DNA from: Mariprofundus sp. NF
Lineage (GTDB): Bacteria > Pseudomonadota > Zetaproteobacteria > Mariprofundales > Mariprofundaceae
Direction of reading: 5' to 3'
Length of the DNA stretch: 64,000 bases
Assembly (NCBI RefSeq): GCF_013387455.1
Contig: NZ_VWNC01000010.1
Span: forward strand, 1-64,000
Both the position numbers and the translations under genes were made by a program. Under the pieces are notes generated by a model. It searched no databases, was not told where the DNA came from, and saw only the letters and a program-made list of their open reading frames with translations. Positions 24,569 through 34,034 of the stretch are shown piece by piece. Every line of letters begins with the position of its first letter. Position 1 is the stretch's first letter.

Positions 24569-25300
24569 ATGAGTCAGCAGTTTAAAGATCGAATTATTAT
24601 GGTTACCGGTGCATCTGATGGCATCGGCCAGCAGGTTGCAGTAGCACTCGGTGAAGCAGGTGCCAGTATAATTGCACTTGGCCGCAGTGAAGATGGTTTG
24701 CAGCAGACTATGGAGCGCATCGAAGAACTCGGTGGCCGTTGCCTCTGTATCCCGTTTGATCTCAATGATTTCGACAACTACGGTAAGCTGTTCCTCTCCC
24801 TGAAGGATCAGGTTCCACATCTGGATGGGCTGGTTCACTGCGCTGGCGATATGGATCGCTGCACGCCGCTACAGTATGTGAAGGTTAATGATTTCCGTAA
24901 AATGCTCGATATCCATCTTACCGCACCGAATATGCTAACCCAGATCATGTTCCCGCTGCTCAGACGTGCAGAGGCTGCATCAGTGATCTTTACCAGCTGT
25001 GAGATGGTCGATAAGGATATGGCCAACTGGCACGGTTATGGTATGGCCAAGCGTGCTCTCGGCTATGCTGCAGCGATGTGGCAGATGGAGCATCCCGACA
25101 AACCGTTCCGTTTCAACACACTCAATCCGGGACGGGTACGCACCAAACTCTTTAAACGCACCTACGGTGGTGAACATCCCGATATGGTGCCACCAGCCAG
25201 CAGTGTGACCCCTGCCTATCTCTACCTGCTGTCGGATGAATCCAAACAGCTGCGTGGCCAGACCGTGCACGCCAGTGATCTGCTCGCAACAAAGCAGTAA
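24569..25300 (+). CDS. Short-chain dehydrogenase/reductase (YciK-like)
   Basis: A 243-residue Rossmann oxidoreductase. It shows the cofactor motif TGASDGIG near the N-terminus, NADP/NAD-binding Asp in FDLND, the NAG-like HCAGDM, the catalytic Ser in FTSCE and YGMAK (Tyr and Lys). The closing region NTLNPGRVRTKL and DESKQLRGQTVHA resembles the YciK group of uncharacterised SDRs. Substrate unknown. GAAAGGG precedes the ATG. It stands alone. Confidence 0.87.
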   Translation: MSQQFKDRIIMVTGASDGIGQQVAVALGEAGASIIALGRSEDGLQQTMERIEELGGRCLCIPFDLNDFDNYGKLFLSLKDQVPHLDGLVHCAGDMDRCTPLQYVKVNDFRKMLDIHLTAPNMLTQIMFPLLRRAEAASVIFTSCEMVDKDMANWHGYGMAKRALGYAAAMWQMEHPDKPFRFNTLNPGRVRTKLFKRTYGGEHPDMVPPASSVTPAYLYLLSDESKQLRGQTVHASDLLATKQ

Positions 25301-25403
25301 TTAGAAACAAGGTTTTTGATCCCCCGCTAGCAGGCTGCCGAGGATGAGGCGCATAGATGTGCCGAAATACAAGACATGAACATAACTATTCAGAACCACT
25401 CTT

Positions 25404-25424
25404 ATTCGTGTTAATTCGTGGTTC
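25404..25424 (+). repeat. Third, diverged copy of the ATTCGYGT-ATTCGYGG intergenic repeat
   Basis: ATTCGTGTTAATTCGTGGTTC here matches the nadA-upstream arm (4378-4398) with a few transitions and is also followed by a GAAAATC-type segment (in inverted form). The remaining gap (25301-25473) shows nothing else recognisable. Confidence 0.6.
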
Positions 25425-25473
25425 GATTTTCTGTTTATTGTGACAGTGCTGAAAGTGTGATCTACTTTTTTAA

Positions 25474-28400
25474 TTAAGCAGCTCTGACTGCCTGCTCAAC
25501 ACCTTCCAGCAGCAGCAGAGCTGCATCGAAGTCGTAAGCATCGAGATGTTTCTTCATGCGTGGAAGTTTGGCTGCGATGGATGTGCCGGCCAGGGCCGAC
25601 TCAAGCTCATCAAGAAGATCAACGGCATCACCATCATAATCCTCCAGCAGCAGACGCATGCGGCCAAGCACCGCATTGGCCAGATCGCGATCAAACTCAC
25701 CATCCTCTGCCACTACAGCCGGTTCAGCTTTCTCTTCAATCCAGCCACGGATTGCAGCAATAATCTCAACAAGCGTGGTTGCAGCCAGCTGAAAATCATC
25801 CGCATTGATTTCACTGCCACCATCACGAATCAGCATCTCAAGTCGGCCAGCCTCATCATGCAATGCTTTGGCACCGATATTTCCCGCCACAGATTTAAGC
25901 GAGTGAAACAATCGCTGCGCAACAGCAGCATCACCACTCTGCAGAGCACGTAACGCCTGCCCGGTGACATCAGCCTGACTCTCAACAAACTTGCCAACAA
26001 CCTTGCGATAGAGTTGCAGGTCACCGCCCACACGCCTTAAACCATCCTTCACATCAATGCCGTGCAGCTGTGGCAGCATCTCATCCTGAGGTTGATCGTC
26101 CATGCCAACCTCACCAAGCCGGAAGCTGCTCACCCACTTCTCCAGCTTGGCATAGAGATCCTGCGGATCGATCGGTTTGGCGATATGATCATTCATGCCC
26201 GCCTCAAAACAGTCACGTACATCTGAGGGCAGCACATTGGCGGTCATGGCGATAATCGGCAGTGTCGCAAACGCGGCATCGCTACGAATCAAACGGGTCG
26301 CCTCCAGACCATCCATAATCGGCATCTGCATATCCATCAGCACACCATCAAAACTATCCGAGCGCACCGCATCAACGGCCTGTTGACCATTATGAGCAAC
26401 GACCAGGCTGATGCCCGCTTTAGTCAGTAGCCCCTCAGCTACCATCTGATTGATCGGATTATCTTCCACCAGCAGCAGTCTTGCCCCCTGCAGGTGCGCC
26501 ACATTTCCTGCCAGTCCATCCTTGCCGCCAGCCTGTTCATGATCACTGCTACTAAAGCCGAACACACCTGAGATCGATTCGAGAATCGAGGATGAGGTAA
26601 CAGGTTTAAGCAGGGTTGTGGCAAAACCGGCTCTGGCAGCCTCCTCATTGGCCACATTCTGGCCATAGTTGGCAGTCAGAATCGCGGGTGGCAAAGCTTT
26701 TAGTTTTGCTGCCTTGCGAATCAAGGCGTGGCTCTCAAAACCGGTTGTTTCAGCCAGTGTCCAGTCGACAATCAGCAGACCATAAGGATCAGCTGAGGAG
26801 TCCCTCAAAGCTTTGGCAGCCTCTTTCACTGTTGATACATGTGCTGCATGCATGCCAAAGCTCTCAATAAAACGGGCCAGAATAATCTTGGAGGTGGGGT
26901 TATCATCAACAATCAGCGTTCGCAGCCCCTGCAGTGGTTCGGGTACAACGATGATTTTAGAGACACTCTCTGTAGCCGCCTGGAAGCGTGCCGTAAAATA
27001 GAAGCAACTGCCTTTACCCTTGACACTGTCCAGACCGATTTCACCGTCCATCATCTCAACCAGCTGTTTACTGATCGCCAGTCCCAGACCTGTGCCGCCA
27101 TAACGACGGGTAATTGAGCTATCGGCCTGGGTAAAGGCCTGGAAGAGGCGTGACTGCTGCTCTTTACTCAGGCCGATACCGGTATCGGTCACCGTAAAGC
27201 GGATCAGATGACCATTTTCATCGGAGGACTGAATACGGGCACCAACAATAATCTGCCCCTCTTCGGTGAACTTCACAGCATTATTCACCAGATTCAGCAA
27301 CACCTGCCCCAGTCGGTGCGGGTCACCATTCAGACGTGGCATCTGAGGTGGAAAATCGATAAGGAAATCGAGCCCTTTTTCACTGGCGCGAACGCCCCCG
27401 ATATTGGCCAGGTTATGCATCGCCTCATCCATATCAAAATCGATACGATCCAGCTCCATTTTATGCGCTTCAATCTTGGAGAAATCGAGAATATCGTTGA
27501 TGATGGAGAGCAGCACTTCGGAAGCTTCCAGTGTTTTGGTCAGATAGTTGCGCTGCTGTTTGTTTGTTTCACGATCCAGCGTCAGATGGGTCAAACCGAT
27601 CACCGCATTCATCGGTGTGCGAATCTCATGGCTCATATTGGCAAGAAAATCACTCTTGGCTTTCATGGCTGCAATGGCCCTGTCGCGTGCTTCAGCCAGT
27701 TCACGGGTGCGATTTTCAACCTGCTCTTCCAGCGTATGGCTGTGCTCTTCAAGTTTCTCATAGGAGTCGCGCAGACTTGCCGCCATCTCCTCCAGCGAGC
27801 TTACCAGCACACCAATCTCATCTTCAGTGCGGATACTGATATGCGGCGTGGCACTGAAATCGCCACCAGCCAACTCGTGGGAGAAGCGAACCAGTTCCTG
27901 AATCGGACGCGTCCACATGCCGGCCAGAAAATAGACCACGATGGAGCCGACAATCAAAAACAGCAGCGCCGTCAAACTCGCCTGCAGCAGCATATGATTC
28001 ATCTCTTCGGCCACATAGGCTTCCGACTCGTGTAGCGCCTTGTTCAACTCATCAAGGGAGAAGCCGAGTCGCAACACGCCCCACTGCTTATCATCCACCA
28101 GGATCGGAACAATCGACTCCATAAAAGCCAGCTCTCCGACCACAAAATCGTGTTTGGCCTCCAGTTGCTGACTGACGGCAAACTCGGAGACATGGCCGTG
28201 AAGAATCTCCTGTCTCAGCTCACTGCTCAGATTGGCACCATAAGCAATCCTGGGCTGGTCACCCTGCATCAGAATCACATATTTCAGATCATCAATATCG
28301 CGCACCACCTCGCGCACATACTGGTTGGCCAGCGACAGACGGTAGGTGGCGATCAGTTTCTGCAGGTGGCTGGACATCTGTTCAGATGAGCGATCAGATT

Positions 28401-28593
28401 TCTTGGTCATCTGCTCCTTGAGAAAAGAGCTATGGGCATTGAGATTTTTTTTCAGGGCAGTTTTCTGACTATTCACCTGCAACACCGTCAACAGTCCCAC
28501 AATCGCCACGATCATGCCGACCATCGCCACCATCAGTTTCCAGCGAATACCTTTTCGTATCGAGAGCTTACCCATCAACTCTGTATCATTCAT
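25474..28593 (-). CDS. Large hybrid sensor kinase with two receivers and Hpt
   Basis: A 1039-residue BarA/ArcB-type phosphorelay protein: TM1 (about 20-42), a periplasmic sensor of about 170 residues, TM2 (about 208-230), HAMP, coiled coil, HisKA (FLANMSHEIRTPMNAVIG), HATPase (NAVKFTEEG, DTGIGL, GGTGLGLAIS), receiver 1 (LIVDDNPTSK, Asp in LLIVDWTLAE), receiver 2 (LLVEDNPINQ, Asp in LMDMQMPIMDG) and C-terminal Hpt (LFHSLKSVAGNIGA). The internal relay is complete; the output regulator must be elsewhere. The ATG at 28593 has AAGGG six bases upstream; two TTG codons precede it. Single-gene unit. Confidence 0.92.
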   Translation of the reverse strand: MNDTELMGKLSIRKGIRWKLMVAMVGMIVAIVGLLTVLQVNSQKTALKKNLNAHSSFLKEQMTKKSDRSSEQMSSHLQKLIATYRLSLANQYVREVVRDIDDLKYVILMQGDQPRIAYGANLSSELRQEILHGHVSEFAVSQQLEAKHDFVVGELAFMESIVPILVDDKQWGVLRLGFSLDELNKALHESEAYVAEEMNHMLLQASLTALLFLIVGSIVVYFLAGMWTRPIQELVRFSHELAGGDFSATPHISIRTEDEIGVLVSSLEEMAASLRDSYEKLEEHSHTLEEQVENRTRELAEARDRAIAAMKAKSDFLANMSHEIRTPMNAVIGLTHLTLDRETNKQQRNYLTKTLEASEVLLSIINDILDFSKIEAHKMELDRIDFDMDEAMHNLANIGGVRASEKGLDFLIDFPPQMPRLNGDPHRLGQVLLNLVNNAVKFTEEGQIIVGARIQSSDENGHLIRFTVTDTGIGLSKEQQSRLFQAFTQADSSITRRYGGTGLGLAISKQLVEMMDGEIGLDSVKGKGSCFYFTARFQAATESVSKIIVVPEPLQGLRTLIVDDNPTSKIILARFIESFGMHAAHVSTVKEAAKALRDSSADPYGLLIVDWTLAETTGFESHALIRKAAKLKALPPAILTANYGQNVANEEAARAGFATTLLKPVTSSSILESISGVFGFSSSDHEQAGGKDGLAGNVAHLQGARLLLVEDNPINQMVAEGLLTKAGISLVVAHNGQQAVDAVRSDSFDGVLMDMQMPIMDGLEATRLIRSDAAFATLPIIAMTANVLPSDVRDCFEAGMNDHIAKPIDPQDLYAKLEKWVSSFRLGEVGMDDQPQDEMLPQLHGIDVKDGLRRVGGDLQLYRKVVGKFVESQADVTGQALRALQSGDAAVAQRLFHSLKSVAGNIGAKALHDEAGRLEMLIRDGGSEINADDFQLAATTLVEIIAAIRGWIEEKAEPAVVAEDGEFDRDLANAVLGRMRLLLEDYDGDAVDLLDELESALAGTSIAAKLPRMKKHLDAYDFDAALLLLEGVEQAVRAA

Positions 28594-28739
28594 CAACAAC
28601 CCTTATGGTGCAGCAGCACCCGGCAAATTAGATGCCCATCTTCGCCACCTGTCTATGATAATTCTATGGGAAGTATCACAAACCGGCCAAGTTTAAAAAC
28701 GGTGTAGGCTCAAACGGGTGATCCGGTTATCATTGCCTG

Positions 28740-29681
28740 ATGACAAACTCACCTGATCTTTCCGTTTCATTTGCCGGTCTCACACTGCAAACCCCACTTG
28801 TCCTGCTATCCGGCTGTGTCGGTTTTGGCGAGGAGTACACCCGTGTTGAGGGGTGGGATAACCGCAACATCGGCGCGGTTATCCTCAAAGGCACCACACT
28901 TGAGCCGCGCATGGGCAATGCACCGCACCGCGTTTATGAAACACCGTCCGGCATGCTCAATGCCATCGGCCTGCAGAATCCCGGTGCGCGTTATGTGGTG
29001 GAAAATATTCTGCCCGATCTTCCGCATGATGAGACCCAGTTCTGGGCCAATGCCAACGGCACCTCACCCGAAGAGTACGCCGAGGTGGCCCGCATCTTCG
29101 ATGATTCACCGGTCACCGCCATTGAGATCAATATCTCCTGCCCCAATGTCAAAGAGGGGGGTGTCCATTTCGGTAACGATCCACGCATGGCAGCCCGCGT
29201 TGTTGAAGCGATGCGCCCCCACACCAGCAAACCGCTGATCACCAAGCTCTCGCCCAACAGTGCCGATATTGCTGAAACTGCACGTCTGGTGATTGAGGCG
29301 GGTAGTGATGGCCTCTCTGTGATCAATACACTGGTGGGTATGGCCGTTGATATCGAAAGCAGAAAACCAATTATCGACAACATCTCCGGTGGCCTCTCCG
29401 GCCCATGCATCAAACCGGTCGCGCTGTGGAAAATCCATCAGACACGGGCTATCGCTGCCAAACATAACATCCCGATTCTCGGTCAGGGTGGCATCACCAA
29501 CGCCAAAGACGCCGTTGAATTCGCTGTCGTTGGTGCCGATGCCATCGGTATCGGTACGGGCCTCTTCTATGATCCACTGATGTGTGGAAAGCTGCTTGAT
29601 GAACTCTCCGACTATCTCAATCGCCACGACCTGGGCTCCTATGCAGAGCTCGTGGGAAGCCTTGTTACGAACAAAACTTAA
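28740..29681 (+). CDS. pyrD: Dihydroorotate dehydrogenase, class 1 (PyrD 1B-like)
   Basis: It oxidises dihydroorotate to orotate in pyrimidine synthesis with FMN. The 313-residue TIM barrel has the family blocks TPLVLLSGCVGFGEEY, NAIGLQNPGA, EINISCPNVKEGG, GGLSGPCIKPVAL and GQGGITNAKDA. The catalytic base is Cys134 in ISCPN, which marks class 1 (soluble) rather than the membrane class 2 Ser enzyme of most gammaproteobacteria. The class 1B partner PyrK (FAD/Fe-S) is not next to it. No good Shine-Dalgarno is visible. It overlaps the nuclease gene. Confidence 0.9.
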   Translation: MTNSPDLSVSFAGLTLQTPLVLLSGCVGFGEEYTRVEGWDNRNIGAVILKGTTLEPRMGNAPHRVYETPSGMLNAIGLQNPGARYVVENILPDLPHDETQFWANANGTSPEEYAEVARIFDDSPVTAIEINISCPNVKEGGVHFGNDPRMAARVVEAMRPHTSKPLITKLSPNSADIAETARLVIEAGSDGLSVINTLVGMAVDIESRKPIIDNISGGLSGPCIKPVALWKIHQTRAIAAKHNIPILGQGGITNAKDAVEFAVVGADAIGIGTGLFYDPLMCGKLLDELSDYLNRHDLGSYAELVGSLVTNKT

Positions 29682-30408
29682 CCTGCTGCTGATCGCCCTG
29701 CTGCTATGCGTAGCAGGCAGTGCAGATGCCGGCTCTCTCTCTGTTATCGGTCAATCCCGCTGGGTAGAGGTAGGCAGAGTGATTGATGGCGACACATTCC
29801 GCACACGAGCCGGTGAAAAGGTGCGCCTGCTTGGTATCAACACGCCTGAGATCGCCCATGATCGCCAGCCTGCTCAACCTTACGGCATGGATGCCAAGCG
29901 ACAGTTAGAGCAGCTGATCAGTGGTAAAACCGTGCGTCTACAACTGGATCGCGACAAAAAAGACAATTATGGACGCACACTTGCACAGGTTTATCTAAGG
30001 GATGGTAGCTGGATCAACGCACTGCTGGTACGCAACGGCCTGGCCCTTGTCTACACCTTTGCCCCGAATTTCAGGTGGGCACAGCAGCTGTTAAACGAAG
30101 AGGCTGTTGCACGCAGGGATATGCTCGGCATCTGGAAATCAGAGCAGTTTAAAGTGCTTGAGGCTCGGGATGTGACTGCCCGCCTGATCGGCCAGTTCCG
30201 TCTGCTGCGAGGTCGTATAAAGGCAAGTGGCCCATTCCGATTCCAGCTTGGAAAATTAACCATCACTATTCCACGTAGCTCCAGGCAGTGGTTTGCTCCC
30301 TCACACATGCCTAAAGATGGGCAGCAGGTGATTGTGCGCGGTCGCATCCGCACATCAACCGGTGGTGGCCTGTTTCTCGCTTTGCACTCACCCTATGATC
30401 TGGAATAA
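29662..30408 (+). CDS. Secreted thermonuclease-family (SNase) protein
   Basis: With a TTG start at 29662 (GTGGGA upstream) the protein has a clear signal peptide (LRTKLNLLLIALLLCVAGSADA). The staphylococcal-nuclease fold follows: RVIDGDTFRTRAGEKVRLLGINTPE, AKRQLEQLISGKTVRLQLD, DNYGRTLAQVYL, with the Arg/Glu catalytic set. The last 70 residues (RLIGQFRLLRGRIKASG...) look like an extra OB-like domain. It is probably a periplasmic or secreted DNA/RNA nuclease. It starts inside the end of pyrD; the 29641 ATG is another possible start. Confidence 0.85.
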   Translation: MLRTKLNLLLIALLLCVAGSADAGSLSVIGQSRWVEVGRVIDGDTFRTRAGEKVRLLGINTPEIAHDRQPAQPYGMDAKRQLEQLISGKTVRLQLDRDKKDNYGRTLAQVYLRDGSWINALLVRNGLALVYTFAPNFRWAQQLLNEEAVARRDMLGIWKSEQFKVLEARDVTARLIGQFRLLRGRIKASGPFRFQLGKLTITIPRSSRQWFAPSHMPKDGQQVIVRGRIRTSTGGGLFLALHSPYDLE

Positions 30409-30456
30409 TTCGCTTTCAGCCCATATCTCGGGGCTGACTCAATTCGGAGGTCGTTC

Positions 30457-31911
30457 GTGAAACACCGTATAACTCTTCTTCTGATGCTGTTTGTACTTCT
30501 CTCTGCCTGCGCCAAAAACCCGGCCACCGGCAGTCAGGACTTTGTCATGATGAGTGAGACCGAGGAGCTGAAGATCGGCAAGCAGGCCTTTCATGAGATA
30601 AGCAAGAGCATCATTCTGCTGCCTGACAACGATCCACTGGCGCAATATGTGAACCGTGTCGGTCAGAAGGTTGCCGCCACTGCGGATCGTCAGGATCTCT
30701 TCTACCGCTTTTATGTGGTTGATGATGCAACCATCAACGCCTTTGCCCTGCCCGGTGGTTATATCTTTATCCATCGTGGCCTGATCAACCATATGAGCAA
30801 CGAAGCCGAACTTGCTGCTGTACTCGGCCATGAGGTCGGCCATGTCACAGCCAGGCATTCAGTGCAGCAGATATCCAAAGTTCGGGCTTATCAGACTGCA
30901 CTGATGGTCACCTCTGTATTTGTCCCTATTCCACAGGGGGCAACGGTATTTACCGACATGTTGGCCCTGTCGATTATTCAGGGTTACGGGCGCGATGCCG
31001 AATTTCAGTCTGATGATCTCTCTATCCGCTATCTGGCCCAGGCCGGTTATGATCCCAATGCCACCATCGGCATCCTTAAAACACTCAAACGGCTCGATGA
31101 GATCGACACCCGCGAGAAGACCGATGCCGGTGAGAAGGTGGAGAAGTATCACGGTGCCTTCTCCAGCCACCCTGAAACACGAAAACGTATTGAAAAGCGT
31201 GTGGCCGAAGCCTCTGCCGGTCAGGCAAGAAGCGGGCTGACCAATCGCGATGCCCTGCTTGCTGCGATCAACGGTTATGCCTACGGCGACAGTGCCGAAC
31301 AGGGGGCGGTTGTCGGCCGTCGTTTCCTGCATCCCGAACTCGGCTTTCAGCTTGAATTCACTGAGGAGTGGGTGATCAACAACTCACCGCAGGCGCTACA
31401 GGCACGGGTGCGTAAGCAGGAGGTCTATTTCCAGCTTCAGCTTATTGAGCTTCAAAAGCGCTACAGTGTGGAAGAGGTGTTACAAAAGTCATTTCCGAAA
31501 AAGCGCAACCTGCAGATCACCACGGGCAAACAGGCTGGCATGGATTATGCCCATGCCAGGATCAAGCAATCAGCACCCAAGGTCAGCTTTGCCATGATCG
31601 ATGCGCATGTGTTTCTGCAGGGTAGCAAAGCCTATATACTGACCATGTGGTGCCACAGGGATGCGTTCGATAAACACGCGGCCGATTTTGCCACGGTTGC
31701 CAAATCGTTTCGCCCTTATGACAAAAAGCGTGATGGAGATATTCCCCGCATCACAATGCATCAGTGGAGAGGTAGTGACTCATGGCAAGCCCTTGCTGCC
31801 AGAAGTAACAACATTCTCGGTCGCTTTACGGCTGACAGACTGGCCGCACTCAATGGCATGGATATTAAAGAGAGGCCTGCAACAGGTAGCCTGATCAAGA
31901 TTGTGAAGTAA
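30457..31911 (+). CDS. M48-family metalloprotease lipoprotein (BepA/LoiP-like)
   Basis: A 484-residue lipoprotein: lipobox LLSAC with Cys18, then an M48 zinc protease domain with HEVGH at 125-129 (two zinc His and catalytic Glu) and the third ligand region GRDAEFQSDDLSIR. Residues about 290-480 form an extra C-terminal domain of unknown fold. BepA-type proteins act on outer-membrane protein assembly in the periplasm. The GTG start has GGAGG upstream. Only the gene order, not a shared function, links it to the nuclease 48 bases upstream. Confidence 0.88.
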   Translation: MKHRITLLLMLFVLLSACAKNPATGSQDFVMMSETEELKIGKQAFHEISKSIILLPDNDPLAQYVNRVGQKVAATADRQDLFYRFYVVDDATINAFALPGGYIFIHRGLINHMSNEAELAAVLGHEVGHVTARHSVQQISKVRAYQTALMVTSVFVPIPQGATVFTDMLALSIIQGYGRDAEFQSDDLSIRYLAQAGYDPNATIGILKTLKRLDEIDTREKTDAGEKVEKYHGAFSSHPETRKRIEKRVAEASAGQARSGLTNRDALLAAINGYAYGDSAEQGAVVGRRFLHPELGFQLEFTEEWVINNSPQALQARVRKQEVYFQLQLIELQKRYSVEEVLQKSFPKKRNLQITTGKQAGMDYAHARIKQSAPKVSFAMIDAHVFLQGSKAYILTMWCHRDAFDKHAADFATVAKSFRPYDKKRDGDIPRITMHQWRGSDSWQALAARSNNILGRFTADRLAALNGMDIKERPATGSLIKIVK

Positions 31912-31966
31912 AAGCGGCGCTGTTCTTGCTTATCGCTTATACAGCGGCTTAATAGAGGAGGGTCTA

Positions 31967-32050
31967 TTGACCCCTTTGAAACAGATCACCGGCAGCAACG
32001 GCATGCGAAGTCCAACTCCGCAACCACCTGCTGCGATCTATTTTCAATGA
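31967..32050 (+). CDS. Possible 27-codon leader peptide before the PAS kinase gene
   Basis: A TTG at 31967 has an excellent GAGGAGGG six bases upstream and opens a 27-residue frame (MTPLKQITGSNGMRSPTPQP then five more residues and stop) whose TGA overlaps the ATG of the following kinase gene as ATGA. The kinase ATG has no Shine-Dalgarno of its own, so coupled translation is plausible. It may also be chance. Confidence 0.35.
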   Translation: MTPLKQITGSNGMRSPTPQPPAAIYFQ

Positions 32051-33972
32051 TTCACGCCTCCAACTTCCCTCTTCTCGACCGCATCTCCAGTGGTATTCTG
32101 GCTATCGATAGAGAGGGTAGCATCATGCTCTGGAACAGTGTCATGGAAACATGGCACAAAAAAAACAGGGCGGAGATGACCGGAAAAATTATTTTCGAAC
32201 TCTTCCCACACCTGAATAATCCAGTGTTCAAAACAGAATTAGACCGGGTATTTGAAGGCAACAGCACAATCGTGTTTCCAGCCGATGATCAACAGATTAT
32301 CCCCTGCCCTCTCAGCAATGGCGAGTTTCGCAATCAGAAAGTAACTGTCTCACTATTGGAAGAGCATCAACTGGCCCTGTTCACCATCGAGGATCAGAGT
32401 GAACAGCGTAAGATGATCCGAGACTACAGAGAGATGGCAGCCAGCCTTCAGTCTGAACTGGATCAGAAAACCCGCTTAACCAGCGCCATCGATCAGGCTG
32501 CCGAAGCGATCATTATTGCCACGATTGATGGCAAGATCGATTATGTAAACAGAGCCTTCTTCACGCAGACGGGATGGCAGGATAGTGATCTCTCAGAGGC
32601 CACACTGGCACAGCTGTTCAGCCAAGCCGAAAACGATTTTGAAACACATCTGAACCAGGTTTTCAGTGAAGGAAAAACCTGGCAGGGACGACAGAAGATC
32701 AGTACCAGTGACGGTACGCTATTCACCGCTTCGGTCAGCATCGCCCCTATCCATGATGAGCGCGGCACGACCACCCATGTGGTTATCATTCAGGAGGATA
32801 TCAGCCAGCAGATTGCTCTGGATGATCGTTTGCGTCGCTCACAAAAACAGGAGGCACTGGTCACCCTGGTTGGCGGCATTGCGCACGATTTCAACAATCT
32901 TCTCGCCGGCCTGATCGGACAGACCTATCTGGCCAGCCGTGAGGTCAAGGAGATGCCCAAGACACTGGCTCGTATGAAGAAGGTGCAAAAGATCGCTCAG
33001 GAGGCCTCTGAGATCGTCAAGCAGCTGTTAACCTTTGCCCGACAGGGTGACCATACAGCAAGAGAGTTCCCGCTCAGCGCGTTTATCAAAGAGTTCCATA
33101 AACTGGCACAACATACCGTGCCCGAATCGATTCAACTGCGGCTGGATTTTTCCCCAGACGAATACACCTTCAGAGGTGATGCCAATCAGTTGCAACAATC
33201 ACTGCTGAATATGATTCAGAATGCTGTAGAGGCATGCGGCGACAACCATGAGGGCTTGATTGAGCTTACGCTTTACCCTATGGATCCTGCTAAAGATATG
33301 GCGCACATTGTTAAATATCCGGTGCTGCGACATGGCAACTTTGCCCATATCCAGATCAGAGATAACGGCCGTGGCATCAGCAGTGAAAATCTGGAGAAGA
33401 TCTTCGATCCCTTCTTTACCACCAAACAGCTTGGCAGTGGTCTGGGGCTGGCCATCGTGATGGGTTGTATCCGCAGTCACCACGCCATCATCGATGTGCA
33501 GAGTAGTCCCGGAGCAGGCAGCACCTTTCATCTTTTCCTGCCCCTGAAGGTGGCTAAACCCATAACCGCTGCTATTGCTGTAGAGAATACAGTCAACGCC
33601 ACGATACTGCTGGTCGATGATGACCCCAATGTACTGGAACCGACCAAAGAGCTACTGGAGTGCATGGGCCACCATGTCACACTGGCTCGCGATGGTATTG
33701 AGGCATGTGAACGTTTCGAATCCAATCCGGAACAGTGGGATATTGTCATCACCGATATGGTGATGCCACGCATGAACGGGCTGGAGGCAGCACGCAAGAT
33801 GCGCATGCTCGCACCTACTGTTCCGATCATCTTTGCCACCGGTTACGACCGCTCACTGGTGATTGAAGATACCCGAAAAATGGCGCAGACACTGCTGATC
33901 AGCAAACCGTTTAATCCTGACGAACTGGATCAACAGATTATCGAGATGGTGAAAAAGAACCGCGGTAGTTAG
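32047..33972 (+). CDS. Soluble PAS hybrid histidine kinase
   Basis: A 641-residue cytoplasmic kinase without TM segments. PAS domain 1 is at about 8-110 (FPLLDRISSGILAIDREGSIMLWN), a short coiled coil, PAS 2 at about 140-255 (AEAIIIATIDGKIDYVNRAFF), HisKA with GGIAHDFNN (about 277), HATPase (NAVEACGD, DNGRGIS, FFTTKQLGSGLGLAI) and a C-terminal receiver (ILLVDDDPN, Asp in VITDMVMPRMNG). Same architecture as the kinases at 9.5, 39 and 61 kb. No regulator gene adjoins. The start relies on coupling to the upstream short frame. Confidence 0.9.
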   Translation: MIHASNFPLLDRISSGILAIDREGSIMLWNSVMETWHKKNRAEMTGKIIFELFPHLNNPVFKTELDRVFEGNSTIVFPADDQQIIPCPLSNGEFRNQKVTVSLLEEHQLALFTIEDQSEQRKMIRDYREMAASLQSELDQKTRLTSAIDQAAEAIIIATIDGKIDYVNRAFFTQTGWQDSDLSEATLAQLFSQAENDFETHLNQVFSEGKTWQGRQKISTSDGTLFTASVSIAPIHDERGTTTHVVIIQEDISQQIALDDRLRRSQKQEALVTLVGGIAHDFNNLLAGLIGQTYLASREVKEMPKTLARMKKVQKIAQEASEIVKQLLTFARQGDHTAREFPLSAFIKEFHKLAQHTVPESIQLRLDFSPDEYTFRGDANQLQQSLLNMIQNAVEACGDNHEGLIELTLYPMDPAKDMAHIVKYPVLRHGNFAHIQIRDNGRGISSENLEKIFDPFFTTKQLGSGLGLAIVMGCIRSHHAIIDVQSSPGAGSTFHLFLPLKVAKPITAAIAVENTVNATILLVDDDPNVLEPTKELLECMGHHVTLARDGIEACERFESNPEQWDIVITDMVMPRMNGLEAARKMRMLAPTVPIIFATGYDRSLVIEDTRKMAQTLLISKPFNPDELDQQIIEMVKKNRGS

Positions 33973-33984
33973 AAGCTTCTCATG

Positions 33985-34030
33985 AATAGAGCAGTGAGAC
34001 TGAAATAGAGCAGTGAGACTGAAACAGAGC
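33985..34030 (+). repeat. Short 19-bp tandem repeat (2.4 copies)
   Basis: AATAGAGCAGTGAGACTGA occurs twice in tandem (33985-34003, 34004-34022) and a third partial copy (AACAGAGC) follows. It lies between the convergent kinase and hydrolase genes and contains no evident signal. Confidence 0.75.
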
Positions 34031-34034
34031 TGCG

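Noticed and set aside
27208-28035. Long plus-strand open frame of 275 codons inside the large hybrid kinase
   Set aside because: It is antisense to the well-supported kinase gene (HAMP, HisKA region) and its translation shows no domain; a shadow of coding bias.
34013-34030. Hairpin or binding site at the 19-bp tandem repeat
   Set aside because: The repeat is not self-complementary and lies between convergent stops; only recorded as a repeat.
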